The notes: generated from the letters alone by a model not told the origin. Shown: positions 1-12,928, numbered from the stretch's first letter. The stretch is 64,000 bases of DNA from Amaranthus tricolor (GCF_026212465.1 NC_080053.1:3555681-3619680); one strand, 5' to 3'. A program made the numbers and translations.

Positions 1-759
1 AAGAACGACATGAATAATTGGGAATTGTAGCAACATGCAACAATATATAAAAAAGAATTGAGGTGGGAGTATACGTAAATGGTCATTAAAGTTGGTTGTT
101 AGTTGTAACTCTATATTAGATACGACCAAATAATCTTTGTTAGTGCAATTCCAAATTGATTTTTAATTTGTGTAGTTGGCTCTATATTGTTGGCATAAGA
201 CTTTAACTACGTTGTATGGTGAGGAGCAATGGAATTTTTGTGTGATTAGGAGTCGTTTTTGGTTGATCTTTTTTTAATGAAATTGAGTGATGTATATATC
301 TTTTCTTTGATTTGACAGTTATGGAGCACTATGTAGCTCGACTCTTATGATGCTTGCAAAATTGAATTTTGTATTTCCCCATTTCGGCTTAGATTACTTT
401 GTACCTCTTGTTTTTGCTTTTGATTTTTGAGCGAAGTTGTTTTATCCCAAAAAACAAAGAAAATTAACATACAAAGCTAGTATTAAAGTTATATTGCTCG
501 AACTCTTCACTTTACTTAAAATTTTCATGTCAATCTTTGACATTCGGACATAGATAAGACACTTGGACGCTTCCATTTACTTTTTAATAGTGCGTCTTTG
601 ATATACAAGTCTGACTAAAAGTAAATCCTAAATGTATGTGTATTTTGATTTTACATTGCTTTCAATCTATGTGTAGTTGTTTTTTCAGATTACAAAAATT
701 CTCATAATACTAGGGCCCTAGAGGTGTTAGATTATAAATGATGTTTGGAAGATTTTGTG
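1..759. other. AT-rich DNA without recognisable exon
   Basis: I see no exon, RNA gene or complete repeat here. If the NDUFAF7-like gene downstream is intact, this would be intronic or would hold its missing N-terminal exons, but no methyltransferase-like translation was found in any frame. Confidence 0.4.
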
Positions 760-1350
760 GGATGCTTATAAATATAAAGGAAATTTACTTTTAAAAATCC
801 CACCTCTTGGTGGTTCTCTTCTAAAAATCACACCTTTTATTTATTTTATAAAATCCAACCTTTGCACCACATTTTCTTTTAAAGGAATTTCCGGCTTTTG
901 GAAGTCACTTGGTAACAAAGAAGTGCATCAGAGATTGCCTTGTACCACTACTGGAATCTATTCTTCATTGCAAAATCTACCATTAGGATCTATTGATCCT
1001 TAGATGGTGCACGTGGTTCCTATGGTTGTCATTTCAGGGAGGGGAGTGGTCGGTGAGGGAGGGGGGGAGGGAGGATAGGTGGGGGTGGCTGTTGTATTTC
1101 TTTTTTTTTCCTCTTGTAAAGTAATTAAGGAAAAAAGAAATAGCAATAACCAATTCTAACTTAACATATGGCAGTTTACTTTTTTGGTCAAAGATTAACC
1201 TGGTTAGGTTAAGGGTCATTTAGCCCTTTAAAAGAAAATATGTTGCACATGTCGGATTTTTATAAAATAAACGAAAGGTGGGATTTTGGAAAGAAAATCA
1301 CCCAAATGTTGAACTTTTAAAATTAAAATTTTCAAATATAAATAAGAATA
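760..1350. mobile_element. TIR element, possibly Mutator-like, non-autonomous
   Basis: The ends are long imperfect inverted repeats. The segment around 809-857 (key words TCTTCTAAAAATCACACC and TTTATTTTATAAAATCC) is matched in reverse complement at 1253-1302, and weaker similarity carries on outward to about 760 and 1350, giving termini of roughly 50-95 bp. Long termini suit a Mutator-type element. I could not find a clear 9-bp target duplication, so the outer borders are approximate. There is no transposase; short open frames inside look like noise. It lies upstream of the first visible NDUFAF7-like exon, probably in an intron. Confidence 0.45.
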
Positions 1351-1636
1351 TACTATGTATTGGGTGTTGGGTACAATTAAGGTATTGGATCATAATGTAG
1401 GATGAATGCTTTTTTTTTCTATTGGTTTGTATCTGAACATGAGGCATATGATTCGAAATAAAGCTAAAAGGAGGTAAGCTTGATTCACCCACTTATCAAA
1501 ATGTTCGACTACTGGAATCATTTCTGGCTCTGTTGTCTTAATTCGTTTTGGGCTTTGAGATTCAGACTGTAATTCTATTTGTGCTTACTGCTCTGTGTAA
1601 CCTTTGCTTTTGCTTTTGATTTTGATTTTCCCTCAG

Positions 1637-3672
<2,036 letters not shown>

Positions 3673-4138
3673 AACAGGGATCAGACACACGCATAGCATA
3701 GCGATATTTCTTTCAAGTAGGCTGCAGGCTGCGGGCTGCACCCTTTTATCTCTTGCGATGCTGATTGCTGATGCAGATGCAGATTTATTATTAAATATTA
3801 ATATATCTGGCTTCAATGGTAGTATTCAGATTTTTCACCTCATCAATATGACAAGTGTTTGATTTTCCTGAATTTCCCATCGAAAAAAGTAAGTTGAAAG
3901 TGATTTATTGAACTTGTTTCTCTCTTTTTTACCATTCCATCATGATAAAAGTTTGATTCTCTAATTGATCTTGACTGTATAATGGATATGTTACTCAACT
4001 CATGAATCCAATACTGCAACAACGAAGACCTAATTTTCCCCTTTAGCTAAACAACAAAGAGTGAAGGCAGAAGGATTGAGATATACACCTTAGGAGTTAG
4101 GACTTAGTAGGTGTTAAATGTTGAGCTAAGGAAACAAA
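3673..4138 (+). other. 3' flank of the NDUFAF7-like gene
   Basis: This AT-rich downstream sequence should contain the 3' UTR. There is no clear polyadenylation signal and no other gene. Confidence 0.4.
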
Positions 4139-4154
4139 AACAATAATGATGATG

Positions 4155-4212
<58 letters not shown>

Positions 4213-4213
4213 G
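4139..4213. repeat. (TAA)n microsatellite
   Basis: An almost pure run of ATA/TAA triplets, preceded by a few GAT triplets. Read on the minus strand it produces a meaningless poly-isoleucine frame. Confidence 0.95.
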
Positions 4214-4850
4214 ATACTCATAAGCCTCACCCGTAGGCCATAGCTGAACAATCTCAACAAACAAAAATGAATCTAATAAACAAACCAATTCATCAAACCC
4301 TGCCAGAGAAGTGAGAACACCAGCTCTTGGGGCATAAATTATCCCAATCAACAACTTTCAAGTCATCCTAAATCCTAACCAAGAAAATCTTTATCAAAAT
4401 TAACATTTAAATCAACACATCACCCAATTATATATTAAAAGTTACGATAAAAACTATAACGGTTCGAATAAAAATGAAAATGGTTTTGTCTTTGAGCCAA
4501 CGAACATTCAATTATATGTTTAAAAGCAATACATTTCCAATCTTTGGCACAAAAACTAAATGCAATCATGCATTTCTCAACATCAATTGTAATGAAGTTT
4601 TTGATACTAAAATTGTTTTCAGACTACTGTGAGTCTTTCCAACTATTGTCCTCTTATTTCTCTTTCAATCTTGTGATATCAGCTATTCTAAATTGTAGTT
4701 TTACACTTGGTATTCTGAACTATGATAACAAACAGTGTATTTACATATCAACAGCAACATTATGTTTATGTGTTCGAGTTTGTCGTGGAGCACATATATA
4801 AGGCCTATTTGTAACACTTTTGTACTCTATGTTTCATTATGTTAACACTG
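4214..4850. other. AT-rich intergenic DNA
   Basis: No exon or repeat structure recognised between the TAA microsatellite and the left arm of the thioredoxin inverted repeat. Confidence 0.4.
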
Positions 4851-5097
4851 ACTTTCATGTTTACAGTTCAACATATAAAGAATATCGTTTGTAGAAGAAC
4901 ATTCGATTGAGACTTTGGAGCAAGCTAAATATGCTCTGCTAATAATTAATAAACTAGGTGAAGTTGCAAAATTTTCAGATATGAAAATATGTAAAAACTC
5001 AAGACTGAAAGTTTAATATAGACAATGAAATCCGTAATGAAGCATTTTATTTCTTTTAACTACATAATAAACCCGTATCAAAAATTAATTATTTACT

Positions 5098-5263
5098 CAG
5101 AGCTGGCCCTAGGGTTGGGCAAGAGGGACCGTCGCCTAGGGTCCCATGTCAAAAAAGAAAACTAATGATTGTAGTAACGTCCATATGGGTGATAAAATGC
5201 AAAGAAAAATGACCCCAATGTGCTATTTCGCTCAGGGCCTTGAAATATCTAGGGCTAACCCTG
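5098..5263. mobile_element. hAT-like MITE in the left arm
   Basis: The 166-bp insert has similar inverted ends (CAGAGCTGGCCCTAG and the complement of CTAGGGCTAACCCTG). It is flanked by TTATTTA at 5089-5095 and 5264-5270; extended to 8 bp the copies read TTATTTAC and TTATTTAG. The corresponding place in the right arm is empty (uninterrupted AATTATTTAG in the complement), which confirms the insertion and shows that it postdates the inverted duplication. Confidence 0.75.
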
Positions 5264-5502
5264 TTATTTAGATTTAAATTCAAAATTAGATAAACATTAT
5301 TGGAAGAGCGCATGCGCATTACGTACCATCAACTAATGACTCGTAAAATTATCATACAAAATGTCATCAAAACTATTTGAAAGTGAGATGGCACGCGTAG
5401 GGTTAAGCCAAAGGCAAATTAAAGTAAATGCTCCTTAAGCGTTCGCATCTAGTGTCAAATTACAAACGCTGAAGAGAACAAGAGAGACTAGGGAGAGAAA
5501 GA

Positions 5503-5844
5503 ATGGGTTCATTCATATCGTCTTTCTTCTGGGAACAGGCAGCACCGGCGGAGGCAACAGTGGAAGAAATATCAGAATCTCGCATTTGTACTTTTCACTC
5601 AGCCAATCGATGGCAACTTCACTTTAATGATGTTAAAGATTCCAATTAACTGGTTCTATTCTTCTTCTACCTTTTCTTTTTATTCTGGTTCTCCTCTTTC
5701 TTTGCTGAAATTGATGAATCTTTTAATTGCATTTAGTTGTGGATTTTGAGGCTTCTTGGTGTGGACCTTGCAAATTCATGGAGTCTGTTGTCAAAGCCAT
5801 GTCTGCTAAGTTCTCAGATGTCGAATTTGCTAAAATCGACGTCG
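5503..5844 (+). pseudogene. Thioredoxin h pseudogene, left arm (exons 1-2 only)
   Basis: Exon 1 is 5503-5652 and starts MGSFISSFFWEQ, a glycine-2 leader as in subgroup II h-type thioredoxins, then FHSANRWQLHFNDVKDS. Exon 2 is about 5733-5844 and encodes VVDFEASWCGPCKF, with the WCGPC redox site, to FAKIDV before a GT donor. Two lesions kill it. Codon TAA at 5647-5649 sits where the right-arm copy keeps CAG, and the acceptor before exon 2 reads GCAT where the right arm has GCAG. The third exon, with the conserved cis-proline region, is not found: intron 2 runs into a MITE and kilobases of satellite. Intact h-type thioredoxins are cytosolic or membrane-tethered disulfide reductases; this copy should make no such protein. 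Confidence 0.85.
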
Positions 5845-5927
5845 GTGAGTTGTCGACAAATCTTCCCTTTTGCTTCTTTTCATTTAGTTATTTATACTTT
5901 TGGTTTAATTTGCTTGAAATTGTATTA

Positions 5928-6133
5928 CTCCCCAGATTAAATGTCGTTTTTTTTTCAATATTCACCATCACCTATAGTTTATAGTTTGCTCATAATTAAG
6001 TGATATCTTATTTGATTGTCAATATCAATTTTTATAATTTTAAATCAAATATAATTAAATATATTTGGCATTAAAATAGTATTTCGGCAACTGTTCAAGA
6101 TCAAATAGTACATATGATTGGGAGAGGAGGGAG
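5928..6133. mobile_element. Stowaway-type MITE in thioredoxin pseudogene intron 2
   Basis: The ends read CTCCCCAG... and ...GAGGAGGGAG, flanked by TA at 5926-5927 and 6134-6135, as in Stowaway elements with TA target duplications. Length is about 206 bp. Its right half and right flank occur again at about 9672-9838. Confidence 0.6.
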
Positions 6134-6189
6134 TATCAGGTTTGACAGTTGAGTTAGAGTAAAAATACAAGTAAGATAGTCCAGATAAG

Positions 6190-7365
6190 ATTAACCATTA
6201 CATTACATTACATTACATAATATATAATTACATTACATTACATAATTTACATAATTTACATTACATTACATTACATAATTTACATAATTTACATTACATT
6301 ACATTACATAATTTACATTACATTACATAATTACATAACTACATAATTACATTACATTACATAATTTACATAATGTAATTTACATAATTTACATTACATT
6401 ACATAATTATGTAAATTATGTTACATTAAATTAATTATGTAGATTATGTAAATTATGTAATGTAAATTATGTAATTTATCTAATGTAATGTAAATTATGT
6501 AAATTAAATTAATTTCTGTAAATTATGTAGTGTAAATTATGTAAATTATGTAATGATGTAATGTAAATTAATTTAATGTAAATTAGATAATTTATGTAAT
6601 GTATGTAATTATGTAATTATGTAACTTAATGTAATGTAATTATGTAATGTAATGTAATATAATTATGTAATTAAGTAATTATGTAATGTAATGTATGTAA
6701 TGTAATTTAATGTAATGTAATATAATTATGTAATTATGTAATGTAATGTATGTAATGTAATTTAATGTAATATAATTATGTAATTATGTAATGTAATGTG
6801 TGTAATTTAATGTAATGTAATTATGTAATGTAATGTGTGTAATGTAATGTAATGTAATTTAATGTAATGTAATTCTGTAATGTAATGTAATTATGTAATG
6901 TATGTAATGTAAGTAATTATGTAATATAATGTAATGTAATTATGTAATGTAATGTAATGTATTTAATGTAATGTAATGTAATTACATAATTACATTACAT
7001 AGTTACATTACATTATGTATGTAAATTTACATTACATTACAACATTACATTACATTACAGTAATTATTTACATTACATTACGTCACAGTAAATTTAAATT
7101 ACATTACATAATTTACATTACATTACATAATTACATTAAATTTAATTACATAATGTAATATAATTTAATATAATGTAATTACATAGTTACATTAAATTAT
7201 GTATGTAAATTTACATAATTACATTACATTATGTAAATTTACATTATATTACATACTTACATAATTACATAATTATGTAATGTAATGTAAGTTTAATATA
7301 GACAAAACTATTTATGTAAATTTACATTACATTACATAATTATATAATTTACATAATTTACATGA
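6190..7365. repeat. TTACAT/ATGTAA AT satellite, centre of the inverted repeat
   Basis: Dense variants of TTACA, TTACATAA and ATTACATAA give way near 6400 to their complements (ATGTAA, TAATGTAATG), and switch back several times to about 7370. The array is itself made of inverted blocks, so either strand can fold into long A/T hairpins. No coding potential. Confidence 0.92.
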
Positions 7366-7683
7366 TGTATCAGAGAACTTAGCAGACATGGTTTTGCTAG
7401 TAGGCTCCATGAATTTGCAAGGTGCACACCAAAAAGCCGCAAAATTCACAACTAACTGCAATTAAAGATTCATCAATTTCAGCGAAGAAAGAGGAGAACC
7501 AGAATAAAAGAAAAGGTAGGAGAAGAATAGAACCAACTGATTGAAATTTTTAAAATCATTAAAGTGAAGCTGCCATCAATTGGCTGAGTGAAAAGTACGA
7601 ATGCGAGATTCCAATGATCCTTCCACGGTTGCCTCCGCCAGTGCTGCCGGTTCCTAGAAGAAAGACGATATGAATGAATCCAT
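7366..7683 (-). pseudogene. Thioredoxin h pseudogene, right arm
   Basis: This is the reverse-complement copy of the left-arm thioredoxin. Exon 1 starts at 7683 (MDSFISSFF) and then meets a TAG in place of the left arm's TGG; a second stop replaces the arginine codon before WQLHF. The end of exon 1 keeps AATCAGTTG before the GT donor, and exon 2 keeps its AG acceptor. The redox motif reads WCAPC instead of WCGPC. The copy ends inside exon 2, where the satellite starts. It cannot encode a thioredoxin. Confidence 0.83.
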
Positions 7684-8159
7684 TCTTTCTCTCTCTAGTC
7701 TCTCTTGTTCTCTTCAGCGTCTATAATTTGACACTAAATGTGAATGCTTAAGGAGCGTTTATTTTAATTTGCCTGTGGCTTAACCTTACGCGCGCCATCT
7801 CACTTTCGAATAGTTTTGATGACATCTTCAATCTTGTATGATAATTTTACGAGTCATTAGTTGGTGGTACGCACTATGTGCACGCGCTTTTCCAATAATG
7901 TTTATCTAATTTTGAATTTAAATTTTAAATTAAACTAAATAATTAATTTTTGATACATCAAATAAACCAATTGAGAATGTGTTTTATTATGTAGTTAAAA
8001 GAAATAAAATGCTTCATTACAAGTTTTATTGTCTATATTAAACTTTCAGTCTTGAGTGTTCACATTTCTTCATATCTGAAAATCCGCAGCTTTACCTAGT
8101 TTATTAATTATTAGCGGAGCATATTTAACTTTCTCCAAAGTCTCAATCGAATGTTCTTC

Positions 8160-9640
8160 TACAAACCATATCCTTTGTAAATTACATAATAATTACATGA
8201 TAATTTATGTAATTACAATTGATATCCTTTGTATGTTGAACTGCAAACATGAAAGTAATTTTCATAATTTACATTCCATTACATAATTAATTTAATGTAA
8301 TTTACATTACATAATTTACATAACTAATTTAAATAATTTAAAATGATTTACATAATTTACATTACATCACGTAATTTAAAATAATTTACATTAATTAATT
8401 TACATTAAATTAATTTACATAATTAGTTAAACTAATTTAAAATAATGTAAATTATGTAATGTAATGTAATGTAATGTAAATAATTAATTATGTAATGTAA
8501 ATTATGTAAATTAATTAATTAATGTAAATTATGTAATTTAATGTAAATTAATTTACATTAAATTATGTAAATTATGTCATGTAAATTATGTAAATTAATT
8601 TACATAATTTACATAAATTACTAAATGTACATAATTAATTTACATAATTTACATTACATAATTTACATAATTAATTTACATAATTTAATTTACGTAATTT
8701 ACATTACATAATTTACATAATTAATTAATTTACATAATTTAATATACGTAATTTACATTACATAATTTACATAATTAGTTAATTTACATAATTTACATAA
8801 TTAATTTATATTAAATTAATTTACATTACATAATTTACATAATTTACATTAATTTACATAATTGATTTTCCTCTTTTAAATTTACATTACATTACATGAT
8901 TTACATAATTTACATTAATTATCATGATTTACATTAATTTACATAATTTACATTAATATACATAATTAATTAATTTTCATAATTAATTAATTCACATAAT
9001 TTAAATTAATTTACATAATTAATGCACATAATTAATTAATTTACATAATTTACATTAATATACGTTACAATTAATTTAAATTAATTAATTAATTTACATT
9101 ACAATTAATTTACACAATTAATTAGTTCTAGAATTTGCATCAACTGTAATGTAAATTGTTGTAAATTATGTAAATTGTTCAATTGAACCAAAGATTAATG
9201 AATTCTCTTATCAATTTACAACAATTATGTAAATTGTTCAATTGTTCAATTAATTAATTATTTAATTGATGTAAATTATGTAAATTGTTCAATTAATTCT
9301 AGAATCAATTGAACCAAAGATTAATTAATTCTAGAATTTAAATTAATTCTCTTACCAATTTACATAATTCTAGAATTTTGATTAATTCTCTTATCTTTCA
9401 GTTGATGTAAATTACTGCTTGAACAATTCTAGATTAATTAATTCTAGAATTGAACCAAAGATTAATTGATGTAAATTCTATCAATTTTAGTTAGTTAGTT
9501 AGTTTCAATTTACATTCTCTTATCAAGTTAGTTAGTTAGTTTCATGAACCAAAGATTAATTAATTCTAGATTAATTACTGCTCGAACAATTTACATCAAT
9601 TTAGTTAGTTTCATTACTTTATGCCTGCTTTTTGGTTCAT
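8160..9640. repeat. TTACAT/ATGTAA satellite, second block
   Basis: After the right arm the same AT satellite resumes. The first half is TTACATAATTTACAT-like; from about 9130 it becomes a mixture of TCTAGAATTAATTC, GAACCAAAGATTAAT and TTAGTTAGTTAG units. The seed in the right arm is a roughly 42-bp insert flanked by ATATCCTTTGTA at 8168-8179 and 8222-8233. No gene is visible. Confidence 0.88.
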
Positions 9641-9671
9641 TAATTACTGCTTGAACCTTTTGTGGATTTGC

Positions 9672-9838
9672 ATCAATTTTTATAATTTTTAATCAAATAT
9701 AATTAAATATATTCGGTATTAAAATAGTATATCGATAAGTTCAAGATAAAATAGTACATATGATTGGGAGAGGGGAAGTATCAGATTTGACGGTTCAGTT
9801 AGAGTAAAAGTACAAGTAGGATAGTCCAGATAAATTTA
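9672..9838 (+). repeat. Direct copy of thioredoxin intron 2/MITE segment
   Basis: This segment repeats about 6025-6190 in direct orientation with scattered differences (shared words AATCAAATATAATTAAATATATT, AATAGTACATATGATTGGGAGAGG and GATAGTCCAGATAA, here cut to short pieces). It contains the right half of the Stowaway-like element. The satellite block is therefore bracketed by direct copies of thioredoxin intron sequence. Confidence 0.8.
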
Positions 9839-10099
9839 AGCATTTTCTGTTAGATATCAAAAAAAAGTCCAGCAAATATTGGTTTGTCGAATTTTGATAT
9901 TCGATAATCATATATGTGTTTATGTCAGCATCCCAGATGTTAATTAGTTTAAGTTAGTAAAATATTTCTGATGGCATTACCAGGAGATTGTTTAAGAGTA
10001 TTCACACAGATTGTTGAGAAACAAGTCTTTGACTAGTCTAAACTCCAAATGGACTACATTCATTCCTGACATTGTAGGTTGGGTAACGGGTAAGAATTG
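9839..10099. other. Flank without recognised gene
   Basis: If the thioredoxin locus was originally contiguous, intron 2 or exon 3 would be expected here. No exon 3-like translation was found. Confidence 0.4.
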
Positions 10100-10570
10100 A
10101 AATTATTTAAATAGACAAGATAAATTATTAAAAAAAAGCATGGAATGAGACGAAATTCCACTTATTTCTAAAAGTAAGCGTCTAATTTTCAATTTTGAGG
10201 TTTAGTTCTGTTCGCAGTTAACTGCGAACAGGTGCTTAATTTTTTTAAAAGGCAAAGAAGTTGTTCGCAGTTAGTAACTGCGCACAGGACTGTTGACTTT
10301 TTTGACCCTGTTCACAGTCACTAACAGGCCCATTATGCTCGATGGTGTTTGCAGTCAGTAACTGCGAACATGGTCAAAAAAGTCAACAATCCTATTCCCA
10401 GTTCAGCTTTGCATTTTTAAAAAATTAAGCACCTGTTCGCAGCTACTAACTGCGAACAGAACTAAACCTCAAATTTGAAAATTAGACGATTATTTTTAGA
10501 AATAAGTTAATTTTTGTCTTATTTCGTGTTTTTCTTTAATAATTTATATTATCTATTTCATTTTTTCTAA
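10100..10570. mobile_element. Foldback element with repeated TTCGCAGTT palindromes
   Basis: A roughly 470-bp element whose outer arms (about 10105-10215 and 10445-10565) are inverted copies sharing TTATTTCTAAAA, TCTAATTTTCAA and GAGGTTTAGTTCTGTTCGC. The interior holds five further small palindromes of the type GTTCGCAGTTAGTAACTGCGAAC at about 10211, 10262, 10308, 10348 and 10434. No transposase. It looks like a MITE or foldback element of unassigned superfamily. Confidence 0.75.
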
Positions 10571-12928
10571 GAATTGTGGATGAGCCATATTGGATTGAAA
10601 GACATGTGGATAACGCATACCATTTTTGCTAGCCTAATGATTGCTCATGACTTGTGCTTCGGAATATACCAATGCAAGTAATATATAAGTTAAACAAATT
10701 ACAAATAGCAATTCTGGAGTTTAAAAGAGCAATTGCAATAATGAAAAGAACTACAATGGACCATGACAAGTTGATTGAAGTTAGTGGACAAATATCCAAA
10801 TATGATCATCATTTTCCTTGGCAATGGCAAGAGTCGATTGAAGTTGGTGGACAAAAGTTAAACGAATTTTTTGACGTATATTGTTTTGGTGATACTAGAT
10901 GGGAACTTTACTATAAGATTGTTGACGTAGTTTTAAAGAAAGCACGCCGCGTTGCGTCTTGTGCACCTTGAGCTGAAACTCAGCTGAAAACACCTCAGCT
11001 TGGTGAGGCATAGCCAATTATAAGAGGCGTACACCTTGGTTCACGTCTTGGGCGTCCGGTGTGCCTCCTAGTTAGGTTGGGTAATAAATTTATGCTTGTT
11101 TGTTCGAAAAAGGAATAAAACTCGAAACCCAAATTTACTTGAATATGAAGTTCAAAAAACCGTTACATCTTTAAGAAAAACAAAAAACATGCAAAGAAGA
11201 ATAACTTTGGAATTCTTCATATTCTGATTATAATAGTTTTGTGCTAAAGTGGTGTTTACCACAAGCGTAATGAATGTTTTCAAGCTTGTTGATAGTGAAA
11301 CATGTATATCATGTTGTTTGAAGTATTTTATATGTCTAAAAATTGATTTTTAAGCTTTAGTGAAAATTTTGTCTCACCTACCAAAAGCACAAGTCGAAAG
11401 CTCACGTCTTCGACCTGCGCTTTGTGCTTAGGCAGGCACTAAGGACCTTTTGCGCCTCACGCTTTTTACAACTAAGAATGTTGTGAATGTTATTTCATAG
11501 CATTTTTCCATCATAAAGGTATTTATAAGGTGTAATGATAGACGAAAGTAAGATTAAAAAGGATGATATGCTGAAATTTCAAAAAGTTATAATTGCATCT
11601 GCAATTGAATATTTTGCGTTCATTTTCTTGTTGCTCGAGATATTTGGTTCAATTCAGGCATTATGTGTTATCCATTCTTGTTATAGGATCCATAAGACTA
11701 AATATTTGGTTCCATTAATCAAGGGTATAATTGTTCTTTATGTCTTATCCATTCTAGGAAAAATTGGGTATAATGAAAAGTAATTTGAAGTTTGAACATG
11801 TGTGGAACATGGTTGTTATATAGCTTTGAGAAACGACATTGATGACAAGAAAAGATTTTTGGTTCTTCCTCTTTTCCTCTTGGAAGGAAAGAGAAGTAGA
11901 TTATTCTAATATGATTTTAGGGTCAAGGGAAGAAGTTTTTGGTTTTGTACTTCATTTTGTGTTTAGCACAGTGGTTGATATTTCACAACTCACAACTCAC
12001 AACATAATTATCGATTAATTGAATAAATAATTGTTGATTATATATACTGCCTGAAATTAACTATTTTTTTGAAATTGATAATTTTGTAAAAAAAAATTTG
12101 TGCTGAAATTGCATGCTTGCAAAATTATTATCCAATAATTCAATCATCGTACAAAAGCATTGCTATATAAAATAGTTAGTAGTTGTCACTGAATATTACT
12201 TATAAAATAGTTATCACAAAATCAAGTATCACTATGAAAATTTTCAGCAAGATTTTAATAAATTATGCATATTTAATCTTATAAATATTTTTTAAAACTT
12301 ATCTTTAATACTATTAAAATCATGATTAATGTAATAAAATCATATTTTAACCTATAATAATACTCTATTTTAACCATTGTCGTTTGATAACGCTTGTTGT
12401 CATGGAAGGTGCGCCCAACCTCCTTTCTTTCGTCATCCATTTCTATCTCCACGTGCAATATGCTTTCAACTTCAGTTGTTCTTTTTCTTGATTTTACTTT
12501 TCTATTATTTGATACTTTTTTCTCCTTTTTCCTTGGGATAGCTTTCCGATCAACCTAACACTAATTCACAAATTTGTACTTCAAATGACCAACATCAATT
12601 ATCCATGATCAAAAATAATACATTTTTAAAAAATTATTATAATATGCCATAACAAAAAAATATTACAATAAATATGAACTTAATATAAATATAAATGTAA
12701 TAAAATAAACCCAATAATAAAAAGTGCCAATAATTTCACTTTTTAAAAAAAATTAAAAAGACACAACGAGGCTAGGGGAGAGGTTGGAAAACTTAAAACA
12801 TTTATCATTTTCTTTTCATTACATTGCCAAATGCATAATCAAAGATTGTCAAGCCGAAATCCTGGCACAGTCAACTCTCGCGCAGCTGTATAGAGCAATC
12901 AAGGCCGGAGTTGTTTTGCGGGAATCTC
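10571..12928. other. AT-rich intergenic DNA with a possible GC-rich TIR element
   Basis: No cellular exon recognised. Sequence at about 10938-11080 (AAAGCACGCCGCG, CACCTCAGCTTGGTGAGGC) and about 11385-11475 (complement AAAAGCGTGAGGCGCAAAAGG) is unusually GC-rich and loosely inverted, suggesting a degenerate TIR element of roughly 540 bp. Open frames such as 10654-10971 have no family I recognise. The part near 12780-12928 is the 3' flank of the minus-strand oxidoreductase gene. Confidence 0.35.

Larger units (their letters stand above)
4851..8256. repeat. Large inverted repeat with thioredoxin-h fragments in its arms
   Basis: Left arm 4851-5822 and right arm 7366-8256 are reverse-complement copies of one thioredoxin-h upstream region, exon 1, intron 1 and part of exon 2. 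The match begins at ACTTTCATGTTTACAGTTC (left, 4851) and ends around AAGTTCTCAGAT inside exon 2. The arms differ by scattered substitutions and by private insertions: a 166-bp hAT-like MITE only in the left arm (5098-5263) and a small satellite insert only in the right arm (about 8180-8221). The unmatched centre (5823-7365) holds the rest of exon 2, part of intron 2 and a TTACAT/ATGTAA satellite. Confidence 0.9.

Noticed and set aside
4097..4354. Minus-strand frame with a long isoleucine run
   Set aside because: It is the translation of the TAA microsatellite; no protein support.
5727..5984. Functional thioredoxin starting at exon 2
   Set aside because: The frame lacks exon 1 and exon 3, the acceptor is lost and it runs into intron sequence, so it is a pseudogene exon.
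6190..9640. CRISPR-like or telomeric array
   Set aside because: Units are short AT motifs without spacers and without the plant telomere motif.
10654..10971. 105-residue plus-strand frame as a gene
   Set aside because: No recognisable domain, and it ends in a GC-rich repeat-like segment; probably chance.
9839..11500. Third exon of the thioredoxin gene beyond the satellite
   Set aside because: I looked for the conserved region after KIDV (cis-proline, C-terminal helix) in the forward frames and found nothing.
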